NCBI GenBank assembly: GCA_016715325.1
Contig: JADKAL010000001.1
Span: 124,001-188,000, forward strand
From: Methylococcaceae bacterium
Lineage (GTDB): Bacteria; Pseudomonadota; Gammaproteobacteria; Methylococcales; Methylomonadaceae
Direction of reading: 5' to 3'
DNA: 64,000 bases
Shown here: piece after piece, positions 30,359 through 40,633 of the stretch
Layout of the letters: each line of letters opens with the position of its first letter
Numbering within the stretch: the first letter of the stretch is position 1
Notes under the pieces: model-generated
What the model was told of the DNA's origin: nothing
What the model saw: the letters and a program-made list of their open reading frames with translations, nothing else
Databases searched by the model: none
Program-made: the position numbers and the translations under genes

Positions 30359-30407
30359 TATCAAGGCTTCTCCATAACTTACTACATTATGCTTAGTATT
30401 TAATTGT

Positions 30408-32552
30408 TTATAATTTCGATCCAATACCTTGTTGAAAGTCTTCAATAACGCGTCTTTCGAAAACCCCATCAGCAAAGTTACTTAACTCACTGTTTCGTAG
30501 TTTTTTAACAACCGCATCCAAGTTGTCATCCTTGCCAAAAAATTGTTTAGCTAATAATTTTTCTGATATTTCAGTGGGTAGCCCATACTCTTCCAATGAA
30601 GAAAATGAGTTGGGTTGAAACAAATGTTCAATTGATGTAGCAAAGGGGATATAGTTACACCCTTGTAATCCTCTCCTAGTCAGAACAAGATTGGCAATAT
30701 CACTAAGTACAATCAAGTATTTTGGATAGTTAAATGATGCCCATCCTCTAAGAAAAGCGAGTACATTTTCCACAGAATCATCAGGTGGAGTATTACGATT
30801 TATTTGGTTTTGAATCATTTTTTTTCGAAACAAAGGTACATTTCGAGATTTATACAATTCCCAAACCCAAAGTGTCATCATGCTTGCGGAACGCATTGAG
30901 CTTTGGCGAGCAGAATTACCACCCCCTAACTGCTCCCAAATTAAATTGGAGGAGAACTTTATATCCTCATATTGCGGACGCGATGACCATGAACATTTAT
31001 TAAGTTCACGAACATCCAGGTTGAGCAGATATTTTGCGGTATCGAGTAAATACTCCGGTTCGATACTGGAAAGTTGTTTTAACATGTCGATTGGTAGTAC
31101 ATCTTGATGTGTGAATTTTTCTACTTTCCCCCTAAGTGATTCCGGTATTTCATTTTTTGAAAGCTGTATCAATATGCTACTAGGTGTTGTTTCAGTTGGA
31201 TTTATAGCAGGCATATCTACAAACGGCAGTTCTTCTTGAGGTGGTTCATCAAAAACGTATACATGACCAATGAAATGCCTGAACATGCGTCCTGATCGCC
31301 CCCTAATGTTGTTAAAAGTAAAAAAATCTAGTGATTTTTTATTTAATTTATTGTCATAAACAATGACATTTTTTGCTGCGGTATTCACACCTTCAATTAA
31401 TGTTGAAGTACATAGGAGCATTTTTAATTTTCCTTCTTCAAACGCCCTCACCATAAATCGACCTAGAGATCGAGGAAGCCGACCATGATGTATCCCAATT
31501 CCGTGTCGGAGTGCAACTGATACGAGCCATTGATCGTGATAATGATAGGCTGTCCATTTCGCCGCTTCTATTAATTCCTCATCTCTTGTCGGTTCGATTT
31601 TGCGTAGATCCAAGTATTTTTTTAGAACCTTCCGTGTACTAGCGGGTGACTGGCAGTAAATCATCGTTTGCCCATCTAACGTATCTAAAAGTTTTGCAAG
31701 TGCCTCTTCTTTATTCGGCTTTTTAGATATTTGATGTAGTTCAATAGCTACGGTTTGAAAATTTTCAATTAAAAAGCTGCAATCCAGCTTACTTTCAACC
31801 ATGTCTGGGATTGTTCTAATTGAGGGGCCTAGAAGATAAAATTGTGCGCCAGTATTTGATAGTTTGAGAAAGGCTTGATTCAATTGTGTAGCGCGATTTC
31901 CTTCATTAGAAATGGACAATTTGTAAAACTCATCAATTACGAAAAAATCTATTTCTGGTATTTCATCCTCCATAGAAAGAAAGCGTTCCTGGGTAAATAC
32001 GAATATGTTTTGTAGTCCTAATTTCTGATTGTTTGATGTGATTATTGAATATCTATCCATGAAGCGTGACATACGCCGCCTCGTTTCCTCTGCCAAAGCT
32101 AAAGTCGGTACTATTAATACAATATTTTTGAAGTCTTTTGCGGAAATCGTAATATCAATTAGTAAGCTTTTGCCAAATGAGGTTGGTGCGCTGAGAATAA
32201 CGGACTTGCCAGCTATGAGTTTACGCAAGACTCTTGCCTGTGAACTATGTAGTATGTAGTCATCCATTACTCCATCAGCACGATGAGATGCATGAAGGAT
32301 GGCGCTTCGTAAAGAAATGTTTAATAAGTCAGTAACATATGGATAGAGGCCAACTTGCATCGCTAATTCGTCAATAATTTCTTGGTATCCTTTTTCAAGG
32401 TCTTCACGCTTTTCTAATGCACGGATTACAAACTCGCGGCCTAAATCAGAATTCGATGAGGCGATAGTTGAAATAGCTGATAATAAGTGAAATGGGTTAG
32501 TTATCCATTCTGATGATTTAAGTTGTTTCTTTGTATCATAAGCACTAATCAT
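30408..32552 (-). CDS. hamB: Hachiman defence helicase HamB
   Basis: HamB is the superfamily 2 helicase of the Hachiman anti-phage system, thought to sense abnormal DNA and release the HamA nuclease. The 714-residue protein has Walker A SAPTSFGKS (121-129), motif II DEFY (207-210), LCTSTLIEGVNT (motif V) and RGRSGR (motif VI), with C-terminal helical domains. Its start overlaps the hamA stop by four bases (ATGA). The neighbouring DUF1837 nuclease is what identifies the helicase as HamB. The pair is clearly more AT-rich than recBCD or the nitrate genes, consistent with horizontal acquisition. Confidence 0.88.
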   Translation of the reverse strand: MISAYDTKKQLKSSEWITNPFHLLSAISTIASSNSDLGREFVIRALEKREDLEKGYQEIIDELAMQVGLYPYVTDLLNISLRSAILHASHRADGVMDDYILHSSQARVLRKLIAGKSVILSAPTSFGKSLLIDITISAKDFKNIVLIVPTLALAEETRRRMSRFMDRYSIITSNNQKLGLQNIFVFTQERFLSMEDEIPEIDFFVIDEFYKLSISNEGNRATQLNQAFLKLSNTGAQFYLLGPSIRTIPDMVESKLDCSFLIENFQTVAIELHQISKKPNKEEALAKLLDTLDGQTMIYCQSPASTRKVLKKYLDLRKIEPTRDEELIEAAKWTAYHYHDQWLVSVALRHGIGIHHGRLPRSLGRFMVRAFEEGKLKMLLCTSTLIEGVNTAAKNVIVYDNKLNKKSLDFFTFNNIRGRSGRMFRHFIGHVYVFDEPPQEELPFVDMPAINPTETTPSSILIQLSKNEIPESLRGKVEKFTHQDVLPIDMLKQLSSIEPEYLLDTAKYLLNLDVRELNKCSWSSRPQYEDIKFSSNLIWEQLGGGNSARQSSMRSASMMTLWVWELYKSRNVPLFRKKMIQNQINRNTPPDDSVENVLAFLRGWASFNYPKYLIVLSDIANLVLTRRGLQGCNYIPFATSIEHLFQPNSFSSLEEYGLPTEISEKLLAKQFFGKDDNLDAVVKKLRNSELSNFADGVFERRVIEDFQQGIGSKL

Positions 32553-33417
32553 GATTGCAATGCCTTAAGGCGCGAATTGAGAGCATTTATCAGTTCTTTT
32601 TTATCCTTCAACGGTATCAAAATCACATGTACAATTAGAGGAAGTGGTGCTTTAAATCGAGCCTCATACTCGTTATTTAACTTTTGTCGCATGTTTATGT
32701 AGGCAGATTTACTTCTGCCCGAATTTTTTTAAGATATTCTTCGTTCTCTTCAGTGCTGTTTTTAATAACAGAGCTGTCATAGGTAAGTAGAACAGGAATG
32801 CAGACCTGTTTAAATACTTTATCTAAAGAAACATTTTCTTCTAACAATTTCTTTAATTCGCTAGCTTCAGGCCATGTTGGATCAATTTTGTTTTTGATTA
32901 AAATAAACTCAGACCTTAAGTAATCAGTTTCTAAGTGATCTATTATTTCTTTAGTTACATCATAAATAGCTTTAATTATATCTTTGTAGAATTTTGTTTC
33001 ACCAATCCATAGCTCAAGACCATCATCTTTTTTCACTACATGTACAGCATCAAAACCTTTAACAGTATCATTTATTGCACTTTTGTAGTAAATCTTACTA
33101 ACAGCTGGAATTGTTTGATAAATCTGTCGTATTGCTATGTGGAGCAATAGTTCTCCGAATTCTCCCCTTGAACCATATTTTTCCGTTTGGTAGACGATTT
33201 GTGCTGCTTTTTTTGTCATTCGCACAGCATTGTGATAACCGATTTCATTCAATTCTGAATGATTTAAAGTAAATTCAGGCAGCCATTCCATAACATGGTC
33301 AGCAAATTTGTCCTTTCTCCATTTTCCACGTTCGAATCCAGCACAAAGAGCTAAGTTGTCACCAGGGATATTAATGTCGTGGAAAACGAGATTGAGAAAA
33401 TAATCTGGGTGTTTCAT
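32549..33417 (-). CDS. hamA: Hachiman defence nuclease HamA (DUF1837; frameshifted near the 3' end)
   Basis: HamA is the DUF1837 effector nuclease. A PD-(D/E)xK-like site is visible: E86/E89 in GEFGELLLH, D123 in KGFDAVHV and E140/K142 in WIGETKFY. The listed frame stops at 32695. One frame over, the family's ending continues (YINMRQKLNNEYEARF, PLPLIVHVILIPLKDKK, ALNSRLKALQ) to a TGA at 32549-32551 that overlaps the hamB ATG. One missing base near 32702-32706 would restore a protein of about 289 residues with the usual length and translational coupling. The catalytic residues precede the break. Promoter sequence lies in the AT-rich gap to the right. Confidence 0.88.
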
Positions 33418-33855
33418 TTATGCGATTTTATTTATGAAAGTCATTGCTTATTAAAGATAAGCGCTATAGGAGATAAATGTGCGTAATCGGATATTTAGGA
33501 TGATTTTCAATTAAACTATCAATGTGTTAATAAACATGATTCGACTGTTGGTTCCTAAGAGAACTTCAGGAATGAAGATTGCTTTTAATTAATGGAACTG
33601 ATTATAGTTACTAGCAATTTTGATACAAGTATTGATGTGAGGATTAACGCACAAAATCAAAAAATTAATTCGCTTTAATCAAAGTGAGCGATTTGAAAAC
33701 TTGTCCGGTAAAAATGGCTAAGAAATCTGTTTGCGACCTAATAATTAATCGGGCATATCAAGTTCAATATTCGAAACTTATGTTGTAACAAGAACGCAAG
33801 CTTGTTATAGTTCAATTTGTAGCAACATGCCTACATTATTTGTTCAAAGGTGACT
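33418..33855. other. AT-rich intergenic region between hamA and the toxin-antitoxin pair
   Basis: No gene was recognised. The region must hold the divergent promoters of hamAB (leftward) and the phd-vapC pair (rightward). AAGGTG at 33846-33851 is the ribosome-binding site of the antitoxin and decides its start. Base composition matches the hamAB genes. Confidence 0.5.
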
Positions 33856-34113
33856 ATGAGTATCACAACCATTTCCAGTCGAGAGTTTAACCAAGATGTG
33901 AGCAGGGTAAAACGTGCCGCGTCTAATGGTCCGGTTTTTATTACTGACCGTGGGCATCCGTCGCATGTGTTGTTGACTATCGAGGACTATCAAAGAATCA
34001 CCGATAAGAAGGAAAGTATCGTCGACTTGCTGGCTATGCCCGATGCCGCCGATATTGACTTTGAACCCGCCCGTATCAACAACCCATTGTATAAGCCTGC
34101 GGATTTAGCTTAA
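33856..34113 (+). CDS. Phd/YefM-family antitoxin
   Basis: This 85-residue antitoxin has the Phd/YefM N-terminal DNA-binding fold (SSREFNQDVSRVKRAA, then GPVFITDRGHPSHVLLTIEDYQRI). The acidic C-terminal tail (DAADIDFEPARI) would wrap the toxin. ATG 33856 is preceded by AAGGTG. The GTG at 33850 overlaps that site and is rejected as the start. The stop precedes the toxin start by five bases. Such antitoxins normally repress their own promoter together with the toxin. Confidence 0.9.
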   Translation: MSITTISSREFNQDVSRVKRAASNGPVFITDRGHPSHVLLTIEDYQRITDKKESIVDLLAMPDAADIDFEPARINNPLYKPADLA

Positions 34114-34118
34114 TCACC

Positions 34119-34535
34119 GTGTATTTGCTGGATACCAACGTTATTTCTGAATTGCGCAAAGCGAAATCGGGCAAAGCCGATAATAATGTTATCGCGTGGG
34201 CTAATGGCGTTTCGGCTGCGACACTTTTTATATCGGTGATGACTGTTTTAGAGCTTGAAACCGGCGTGTTGTTAGTTGAACGGCGAGATCCCGCTCAAGG
34301 CGCGGTGCTGCGTTCCTGGTTAAATGCCCATGTATTGCCAGCATTTTCCGAACGCATTCTTACAATCGATACCGCTGTGGCGCAACGCTGCGCCAGATTA
34401 CATGTTCCCGACCCGCGTTCGGATCGTGATGCTATCATTGCGGCGACCGCGTTGGTACACGGCATGACGGTTGTCACAAGGAATACCGATGATTTTAAAT
34501 TAACGGGTGTAGAATTAGTGAATCCTTGGATTTAA
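34119..34535 (+). CDS. vapC: VapC-family PIN-domain toxin
   Basis: This is a 138-residue PIN-domain ribonuclease. The acidic active-site residues are visible: D5 in MYLLDTNVISE, E in MTVLELETGV, D in DPRSDRDAIIAATA, and a final NTDDF. Close relatives of this FitB-like branch cut tRNA or other RNAs when the antitoxin is lost. It starts at GTG 34119, five bases after the antitoxin gene. It lies next to the Hachiman pair, so this stretch behaves as a small defence and maintenance island. Confidence 0.92.
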   Translation: MYLLDTNVISELRKAKSGKADNNVIAWANGVSAATLFISVMTVLELETGVLLVERRDPAQGAVLRSWLNAHVLPAFSERILTIDTAVAQRCARLHVPDPRSDRDAIIAATALVHGMTVVTRNTDDFKLTGVELVNPWI

Positions 34536-34583
34536 GGCGTCGTAATAGGTTAATTAAGCAACCGATTTCGGACTAATGACACT

Positions 34584-36150
34584 TTGCAAACCGATATAAC
34601 TTCAACATTCTCTGAGAATAAATTAATTAAAGCGCTTTGTGATAAAGCAGCTTATCCTCATGCTGTCGATACAATCCAGCTTATCGAAACTCATATTTCC
34701 TGGGTCTTATTAACCGGAAAATCGCTTACAAAATCAAAAAGCCGGTGAATTTCGGGTTTCTCGACTTTTCTACTTTGGAAAAGCGGAAATTCTGTTGTGG
34801 GGAGGAAGTCAGGTTGAATCAGCGGCTGGCGAAAGCGTTGTATTTGGAGGTTGTAACGGTTACTGGTTCGTTCGATTGTCCAAAGATTGGAGGTGATGGC
34901 GAATCTATCGAATACGCGGTTAAGATGCTGCAATTTCCTTCGGCGCAAACGCTGAGTCAATTTGCCGAGAACAGTAATCTAACCTGCGCTGACATTGACC
35001 AAATCAGCTGTATAGTTGCCGATTTCCATCAAGCGATTGAAAAGGCCGATGTGGACTCGCCTTATGGTGAAAGCTGCGACATCAAACGTTGGTTTGATGA
35101 GAATTTTGTACATATAAGGCCATGTCTTAATGATGAACAGGATTTACAGCAGCTTAATATTCTCGAATCCTGGGGAAATATTGAGTGGGCGGAAAAGTTG
35201 CCACTCATGCAACAACGTAAACAGTCTGGCTTTATCCGCGAATGTCACGGCGATTTGCATTTGGGTAATATGACTCGGATCGGCGGCGAAATTATCCTGT
35301 TCGATTGCATTGAATTTAATCCGATGTTGCGATGGATTGATGTGATTAGCGAGGTTGCTTTCGTGGTCATGGACCTGTTGCATTTGGGCTACGAAGGTTT
35401 TGCCTATCGCTTTCTGAATCAATATTTACAACACACCGGCGATTATGAAGGCTTGGGGATGCTTCGGTATTACGTGGTTTATCGTGCTTTGGTTCGAGCC
35501 AAAGTCGCTTTATTGAAGAAGTCGCAGGAATCGAATGCGCTTTCGGCTGACAAAGCCGATTACGAGTATCGGCAATTTGCAAATGTAGCGGACGGAATTA
35601 TCAAAGATAAACCCTTTATGCTAATCATAACTCACGGATTTTCAGGCTCCGGTAAATCTACCGTTGCAAGTTTGCTGGCTGAAAAATTGGTGCGATACAG
35701 GTACGTTCTGACATCGAGCGCAAGCGATTGTTCGGCTTTTCGGCTCAGGCATCGACCGAAAGCGGTATTTATTCAAGCGATGCAAGCAGCAAGACTTATA
35801 AGCGTTTGGTCGAGCTAGCGGAATCCATACTCAATGCCGGTTTTTCAGTGATTATCGATGCCGCTTTTCTTAAAGCGGAACAACGCCGGCTTTTCAGTCG
35901 GCTCGCCGCTGCCAAAAAGGTTAAGTTTACGATTATCGATTTTCAAGTGCCGTTGGAAACCTTATGTAGGAGAATCGAACAGCGCCGGAATGATCCTTCC
36001 GAAGCGACGATTGAGGTTCTCAATCAACAATTAAAATCGGCTGAACCCTTGGCTAACAATGAAATGAGTTGTGTTATCACATTCAATGATGTGATTGCTA
36101 ATTCTACTGATGAGCTTATTGATCAGTTAATAAGCACAAAATTAAATTAA
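34584..36150 (+). CDS. APH-like / P-loop fusion kinase (two frameshifts)
   Basis: This is a bifunctional protein of the COG2187 + COG0645 type. The N-terminal half is an aminoglycoside-phosphotransferase-like domain (RECHGDLHLGNM catalytic loop, LFDCIEFNP metal site). The C-terminal half is a P-loop kinase (THGFSGSGKST Walker A; SDIERKRLFG after repair). Two single-base losses split it: one T in GGAAAATTCGC near 34721, and one G in TTGGGTGCG near 35689. Joining the three frames gives about 520 residues. The 5' end is the weakest part: TTG 34584 is the first possible start in the upstream frame (IKALCDKAAYPHAV). No substrate is established for this family. Confidence 0.75.
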
Positions 36151-36154
36151 GCCA

Positions 36155-36192
36155 ACTTTGGCGGGCGACAAAGCCCCGCACAGATCCAAAGT
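36155..36192. other. Hairpin after the kinase gene
   Basis: An outer 7-bp stem ACTTTGG/CCAAAGT (36155-36161 and 36186-36192) surrounds an inner GC-rich GGCGGGC...GCCCCGC stem. There is no U run, so it may be a factor-independent pause or an RNA 3' structure rather than a classical terminator. Confidence 0.35.
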
Positions 36193-36310
36193 AAGTCTCA
36201 CTCGAAGCAGCATAACGCAAAACCTGTCCGATAATTTCAAGCTCCGGTGCTTGCGGGTATATTTGAAATTAGTTGGTTTAGAGATTCCTTAAAGGCAACC
36301 TTGTTAACAC

Positions 36311-37599
36311 TTAAAAGCTAATATTCCCTTGTACCCAGATTTTTTGCGTGTCGGTGCCGAAATGGTCTGCGCTGTAATTCGCATATTTGGCTAATACCGA
36401 ATAATGTTTATCGATTTTCCACAAGGCTTGGAAATCCCACTCGTCGCCGTAATGGATATTGCCGGTGTCGTCGCTGAAATCATGGAACACGCCGGTCAGG
36501 ATCACATTGCTGCGATAAAATTGCACATGTGCGGTGCCGAATACATCCCTGATACCGTTGTCGGGAGTGATCAGGAATAAGTCTGCCCAGCCTTGGAAAG
36601 CGTGGTTAGTGCCGATGGGGGTATCGAACGTTTTGCCTTTACCGTTGCCATCCAACTGTTCCATCGCGCCCATCAAGGTCACATTCCATCCGTTCATACC
36701 GCCCATAAAATTCCACCGATCAACTTCATAAGCGGTCTTGCCGTGACCGTAGTCTTGTTGGTGTGCCCACTCGGCAGTATATATACCACGCCTAAGTTTT
36801 CGGTAATCGGAAGCGTGTCTCCCGGTTTCTGCCAATTCGTGAAGCGCAAGCCATATGTTTCACTCGATTTTTCGAAATTTTCGATTTCCGTATAATCCAA
36901 CCAATAACCGTAACCGATGATGTTGCCGTAATCGCCGATTTTATAATTGACGTTTAAGAAAGGCGCATCGATATTTTCGGTGGTGGAGGTAATAGTCTGA
37001 ACATTGCCGATAAAGCCGGCGTTTACCACTAAGCCGAATAGTTGCTGGTTGGTGTGCGTTACCAACACGGAGTCGTAGGTATGCTCCATTTGCCGCCAGC
37101 CAACGTTGCCGATATAACGGTCATCGTCAAGCTTAATACGTTGCCGACCACCCTTGATGATGGTATCGGGAATGCCTGCGTAACTAATCCATAATTGATT
37201 CAGTTCCGCTATTTCCGGGTCGGCAACGGTGGAAAACTGGGTTTTCCCGTTGCGGACGCTATTAAAATCGTGTTGCATGGCCCAGTTGCCTTCAAATTCG
37301 GCAAAACCCTGGAAGTCGAAGATTTTAGGCGATAACAAGCCTAACCTTAAGCGGGCGGTGTTGGCGTTTGCGGTTTTCGGTTGTTTAGTGGCAGGTAAGC
37401 CTGTGGTCGAATCCAATCTATTGTCTTCATTCACGTTTTCCCAACGATAATTGAGATCCAACTTGACCGCGCCATTGTTTCCGTAATGATAGAAATTGAG
37501 GGCATCCTCAACCGATTGGGTAACGCCGGCTTGTGCTGGATGATGATTGAGAGCAATAAGCAGTGCCGAGACTAAGGCGGTTTGTGGAAATTTGGACAT
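36311..37599 (-). CDS. Alginate-export-type outer-membrane porin (frameshifted)
   Basis: The signal peptide (1-24, ending HPAQAG) is followed by a beta-rich chain with alternating aromatic strands (NYRWENVNED, ARLRLGLLSP, WISYAGIPDTIIKGGRQRI), typical of the alginate_exp/OprB-like porins. The first frame loses sense at about 36780. A second frame resumes with YTAEWAHQQDYG and ends in WVQGNISF with a terminal aromatic residue, the usual barrel signal. The break is in a TATATA dinucleotide run at 36778-36787. The joined protein is about 430 residues. AAGGGGAAAGT precedes the ATG. It is the last gene of the leftward nitrate operon, so it may admit nitrate or related anions; that is inference. 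Confidence 0.75.
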
Positions 37600-37660
37600 T
37601 ACTTTCCCCTTGACCTATTAAGGCCGTTTTTTAAATAATTGATAAATTGGATATTAACTA

Positions 37661-39451
37661 CTAATGCGTATGATCACATTCCGATAAAAATCGTAGGATA
37701 CTTTCCCGGTAGCGGTAATAATCGGGATGGCTTAATAATTCCTTTCGAGAACGAGGTCTTGGCAGGTCGATGGTTTCAATTTTACCGATTTTGGCTTGCG
37801 GTCCGTTGGTCATCATTACAACGCGATCTGCTAATAAAATGGCTTCATCGACATCGTGGGTGACGATCGATAGCGGTGACATGGGTGCGTTCCCAGACTT
37901 CCATCAACACTTCCTGTAATTCCCAGCGGGTTAAAGAATCTAACATCCCAAAAGGTTCGTCCAGCAAGAGTAACTTCGGCGATAATGCAAAAGCGCGCGC
38001 AATCCCGACCCGTTGCCGCATCCCGTTGGAAAGATCGTTGGCCTTTTTCTGCATCGCGTCCGCCAACCCGACTCGGCTGAGGTTGTATTCGACAATATCG
38101 TTGCGTTCCGATTTACTGGCGTGAGGATAGACTTTATCGACGCCTAACATGACATTTTCAAAAGCGGTCAACCAAGGGAATAAACTTGGTGCCTGAAAAA
38201 CGATGCCGCGATCAGGTCCGGCATTCACTATTTCGCGGTTATCTAAAATAATCCCACCGGCGGAAATTGAATTTAATCCTGCCGCCATCGACAACACAGT
38301 CGATTTGCCGCAACCGGAATGACCGATAATGGAAATAAATTCGCCTTTCTTAACCTTCAGGTCGAAACCCTCAACGACATTTACCGAACTGTTGCCGTCC
38401 GATGTGGGGTAGGTTTTGACGACTTGGGAAAATTCGAGGTATCTCGGCTGCGGTCGTTCTGGTGCTTGGGAAGTTATTGCCTTATCCGATGGTTGTACTT
38501 GCCAATCGCTGCTGGTATTGGGGCGAACGTTAGGTAATGTGATTTTATTTAAGCTATCAATGTTTGCTTTATCCATACCGATGTCCATCAAGTACTGGGT
38601 TATCTCGGCGCGGCACTTTTTAAAGACTTCGTTATGATTTAATTCTGTACGGTTTCTGGGGCGGTCGATATTAACGATGAAATCCGGTCCTAAGGTGGCG
38701 TTTGGTCCTGGATTAAGCGGAATTACTCGATCCGCCATGTATATTGCTTCATCGACATCGTTGGTAATCAAGATTACGGTTTTCTTTTCCTGTTCCCAGA
38801 TTTGCAGGATTTCGTCCTGCAACATGCCGCGTGTTAAGGCATCCAATGCGCTGAGCGGTTCGTCCAGCAAGAGAATATCGGGATTTGCGGCCAACGCTCT
38901 GGCCACATTTACTCGCTGCCGCATACCGCCGGATAATTCGGCGGGTTTTTTGTCCATCGCCGCACCAAGGTTAACCATCCGAACATATTTCTCAGTGTGG
39001 GCTTTTCGCTGCGCTTTCGGCCAGTCCTTGAAAATTTCATCGACTGCCAGCGCTACGTTTTCATACACTGTTAACCACGGCATCAACGAATAATTTTGGA
39101 ATACGACGCCGCGATCCGGTCCGGGCGCGGTAATCGCTTTACCTTGTTTTAGTACGTCGCCGCCGTCGGCTTGAATTAAACCGGCTATCGTTGAAATCAG
39201 GGTGGTTTTGCCGCTGCCCGAAAACCCGACAATGGCAATAAACTCACCTTCTTTGATGCGCAGATTGATATTGTTAAGAACCTGTGTTTCGCCGTAGGCT
39301 TTACTGACGTTTTTTAGCTCCAATAAAGCCGTATCGGTCACCGTACTGACTTGGACTGTGTTAGCAGGTTTTAGTGCGCTCCGGTAAATGCCAGTACGTT
39401 GGCGGATTTATTTATGCCGGTGGTTTCTGATGTATGAAGTGCCAGACTCAT
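37661..39451 (-). CDS. nrtD: Nitrate ABC transporter, tandem ATPase NrtC/NrtD-like (two frameshifts)
   Basis: A single chain carries two complete ABC ATPase domains. The first has GFSGSGKTT, LSGGMRQRV and LLLDEPLSALD; the second has GHSGCGKST, LSNGMRQRV and LLLDEPFGMLD. They are joined by a ~70-residue linker. The second domain breaks at about 37869 (TAIDRHP instead of TAIIVTHDVDEA), and the correct frame ends at 37661. The 5' end also looks shifted: ATG 39451 has a perfect GGAGAAGATC site and lies 13 bases after nrtB, but its frame (MSLALHTSETTG...LAFTGA) stops at 39373. The ATPase frame is open back through LKPANTVQVST, so one base is probably missing near 39376. It energises nitrate or cyanate-type uptake with NrtA and NrtB. 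Confidence 0.85.
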
Positions 39452-39463
39452 GATCTTCTCCTA

Positions 39464-40479
39464 TTAAATTGCTTTGCCGAAAGAGAAGATTTTTTGCAAC
39501 GTGAGCATAACCCGGTCCAGCACAAAACCGATAATACCGATGGTAAATACCGCGACCATGATACGTCCTAACGAGTTGGAACTGCCGTTTTGGAACTCGT
39601 CCCACACGAACTTGCCTAAACCGGGGTTTTGCGCCAGCATTTCCGCCGCGATCAACACCATCCAGCCCACGCCCAAAGATAAGCGCATACCGGTGAAGAT
39701 ATAAGGCAAAGAGGATGGAATCACGATTTTGCGGACCTGCGTACTCCAGTTAAGGCGAAGCACTTTACCGACATTTACCAAATCCTTGTCGATAGACGAT
39801 ACGCCGACCGCCGTGTTGATTAAGGTCGGCCACAGCGAACATAAGGTGACGGTGATCGCCGAGGTAATGAACGATTTTTCAAACCAGGAGTCATCGGTTG
39901 TGACATACGCTGCACTGACCACTAATGTAACAATCGGTAACCATGCCAGCGGCGACACCGGTTTAAAAATCTGGATTAGCGGATTGATCGCGGTATTGAT
40001 AACCGGACTCATGCCGCATAGCAAACCCAGAGGTACGGCAACTAATGTCGCCAGAATAAATCCGGTAAAAACGGTAATGAGGCTGGTGCAAATCTGGTCG
40101 AGATAAGTCGGCTTGCCGTTGTAAGGGCGAACCTTGATTTCCGCATTCGGATCTTCCGACTTGGCTTTAGCAATCCGGTCTTCCTGACGTTGGTAGTAAT
40201 CGATTTGCTTTTGCTTTTCGACGTAATGTTCATCCACTAAACCACCCGCCTCATGCCAGACATCAGCAGGTCCGGGGATCGTACCCAAACTGGTATTAAC
40301 CTTTGAGGCGGAAAAACTCCATGCACCCAAAAGAAAGCAAACGCAATGATCGGAACGCCCATGATTAAAAATAATTGCCTAGCTTGCAGCATGGGATTCT
40401 CACCCGCCGCAATTTTCACAATCGGTACAAACCAGGTCAGCCCGGTTAGGTTAAAAAACTTGATGAGTTGGTTACTCAT
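39464..40479 (-). CDS. nrtB: Nitrate ABC transporter permease NrtB (frameshifted)
   Basis: This is an inner-membrane permease of the NrtB/SsuC family. The N-terminal frame starts at ATG 40479 behind AGGTGA and encodes MSNQLIKFF to GVPIIAFAFF. The main frame continues with LLGAWSFSASKVNTSLG, a periplasmic insertion rich in charged residues (VEKQKQIDYYQRQEDRI), and the permease core. The core has the cytoplasmic EAA-type loop (IAAEMLAQNPGLGKFVWDEFQN) and about six membrane helices. The break is in the CCCAAAAGAAAG run at 40327-40338, where one base is missing on the coding strand. The joined protein is about 339 residues. It lies between nrtA and the tandem ATPase. Confidence 0.88.
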
Positions 40480-40565
40480 AATATTCACCTAGAATTTAGT
40501 TTATATCTATCTTGACTAACGCATTTTTTCGCCCTTCGAAAGGGCATAAAGACGAACGGTTAGAT

Positions 40566-40612
40566 GTTGATTCCAATCATGGTGAGCTTGTCGAACCATG
40601 AGTGGAATCAAC
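40566..40612. repeat. Long inverted repeat between nrtA and nrtB
   Basis: The arms at 40566-40583 and 40595-40612 are 18 bp with one mismatch (GTTGATTCCAATCATGGT). They enclose an 11-nt loop, GAGCTTGTCGA. The core resembles the GAGCTTGTCGAA segment of the dispersed repeat family in this window. As RNA it would form a stable hairpin between two genes of one operon, probably protecting the nrtA message or lowering downstream expression. Confidence 0.75.
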
Positions 40613-40633
40613 TTAAAGCGTTTTCTTTACGAG

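Noticed and set aside
33850..33855. GTG 33850 as the antitoxin start
   Set aside because: It overlaps the AAGGTG ribosome-binding site of ATG 33856.
36534..36895. Rightward open frames inside the porin gene
   Set aside because: They are shadows of the porin; only the minus strand shows beta-barrel periodicity and a signal peptide.
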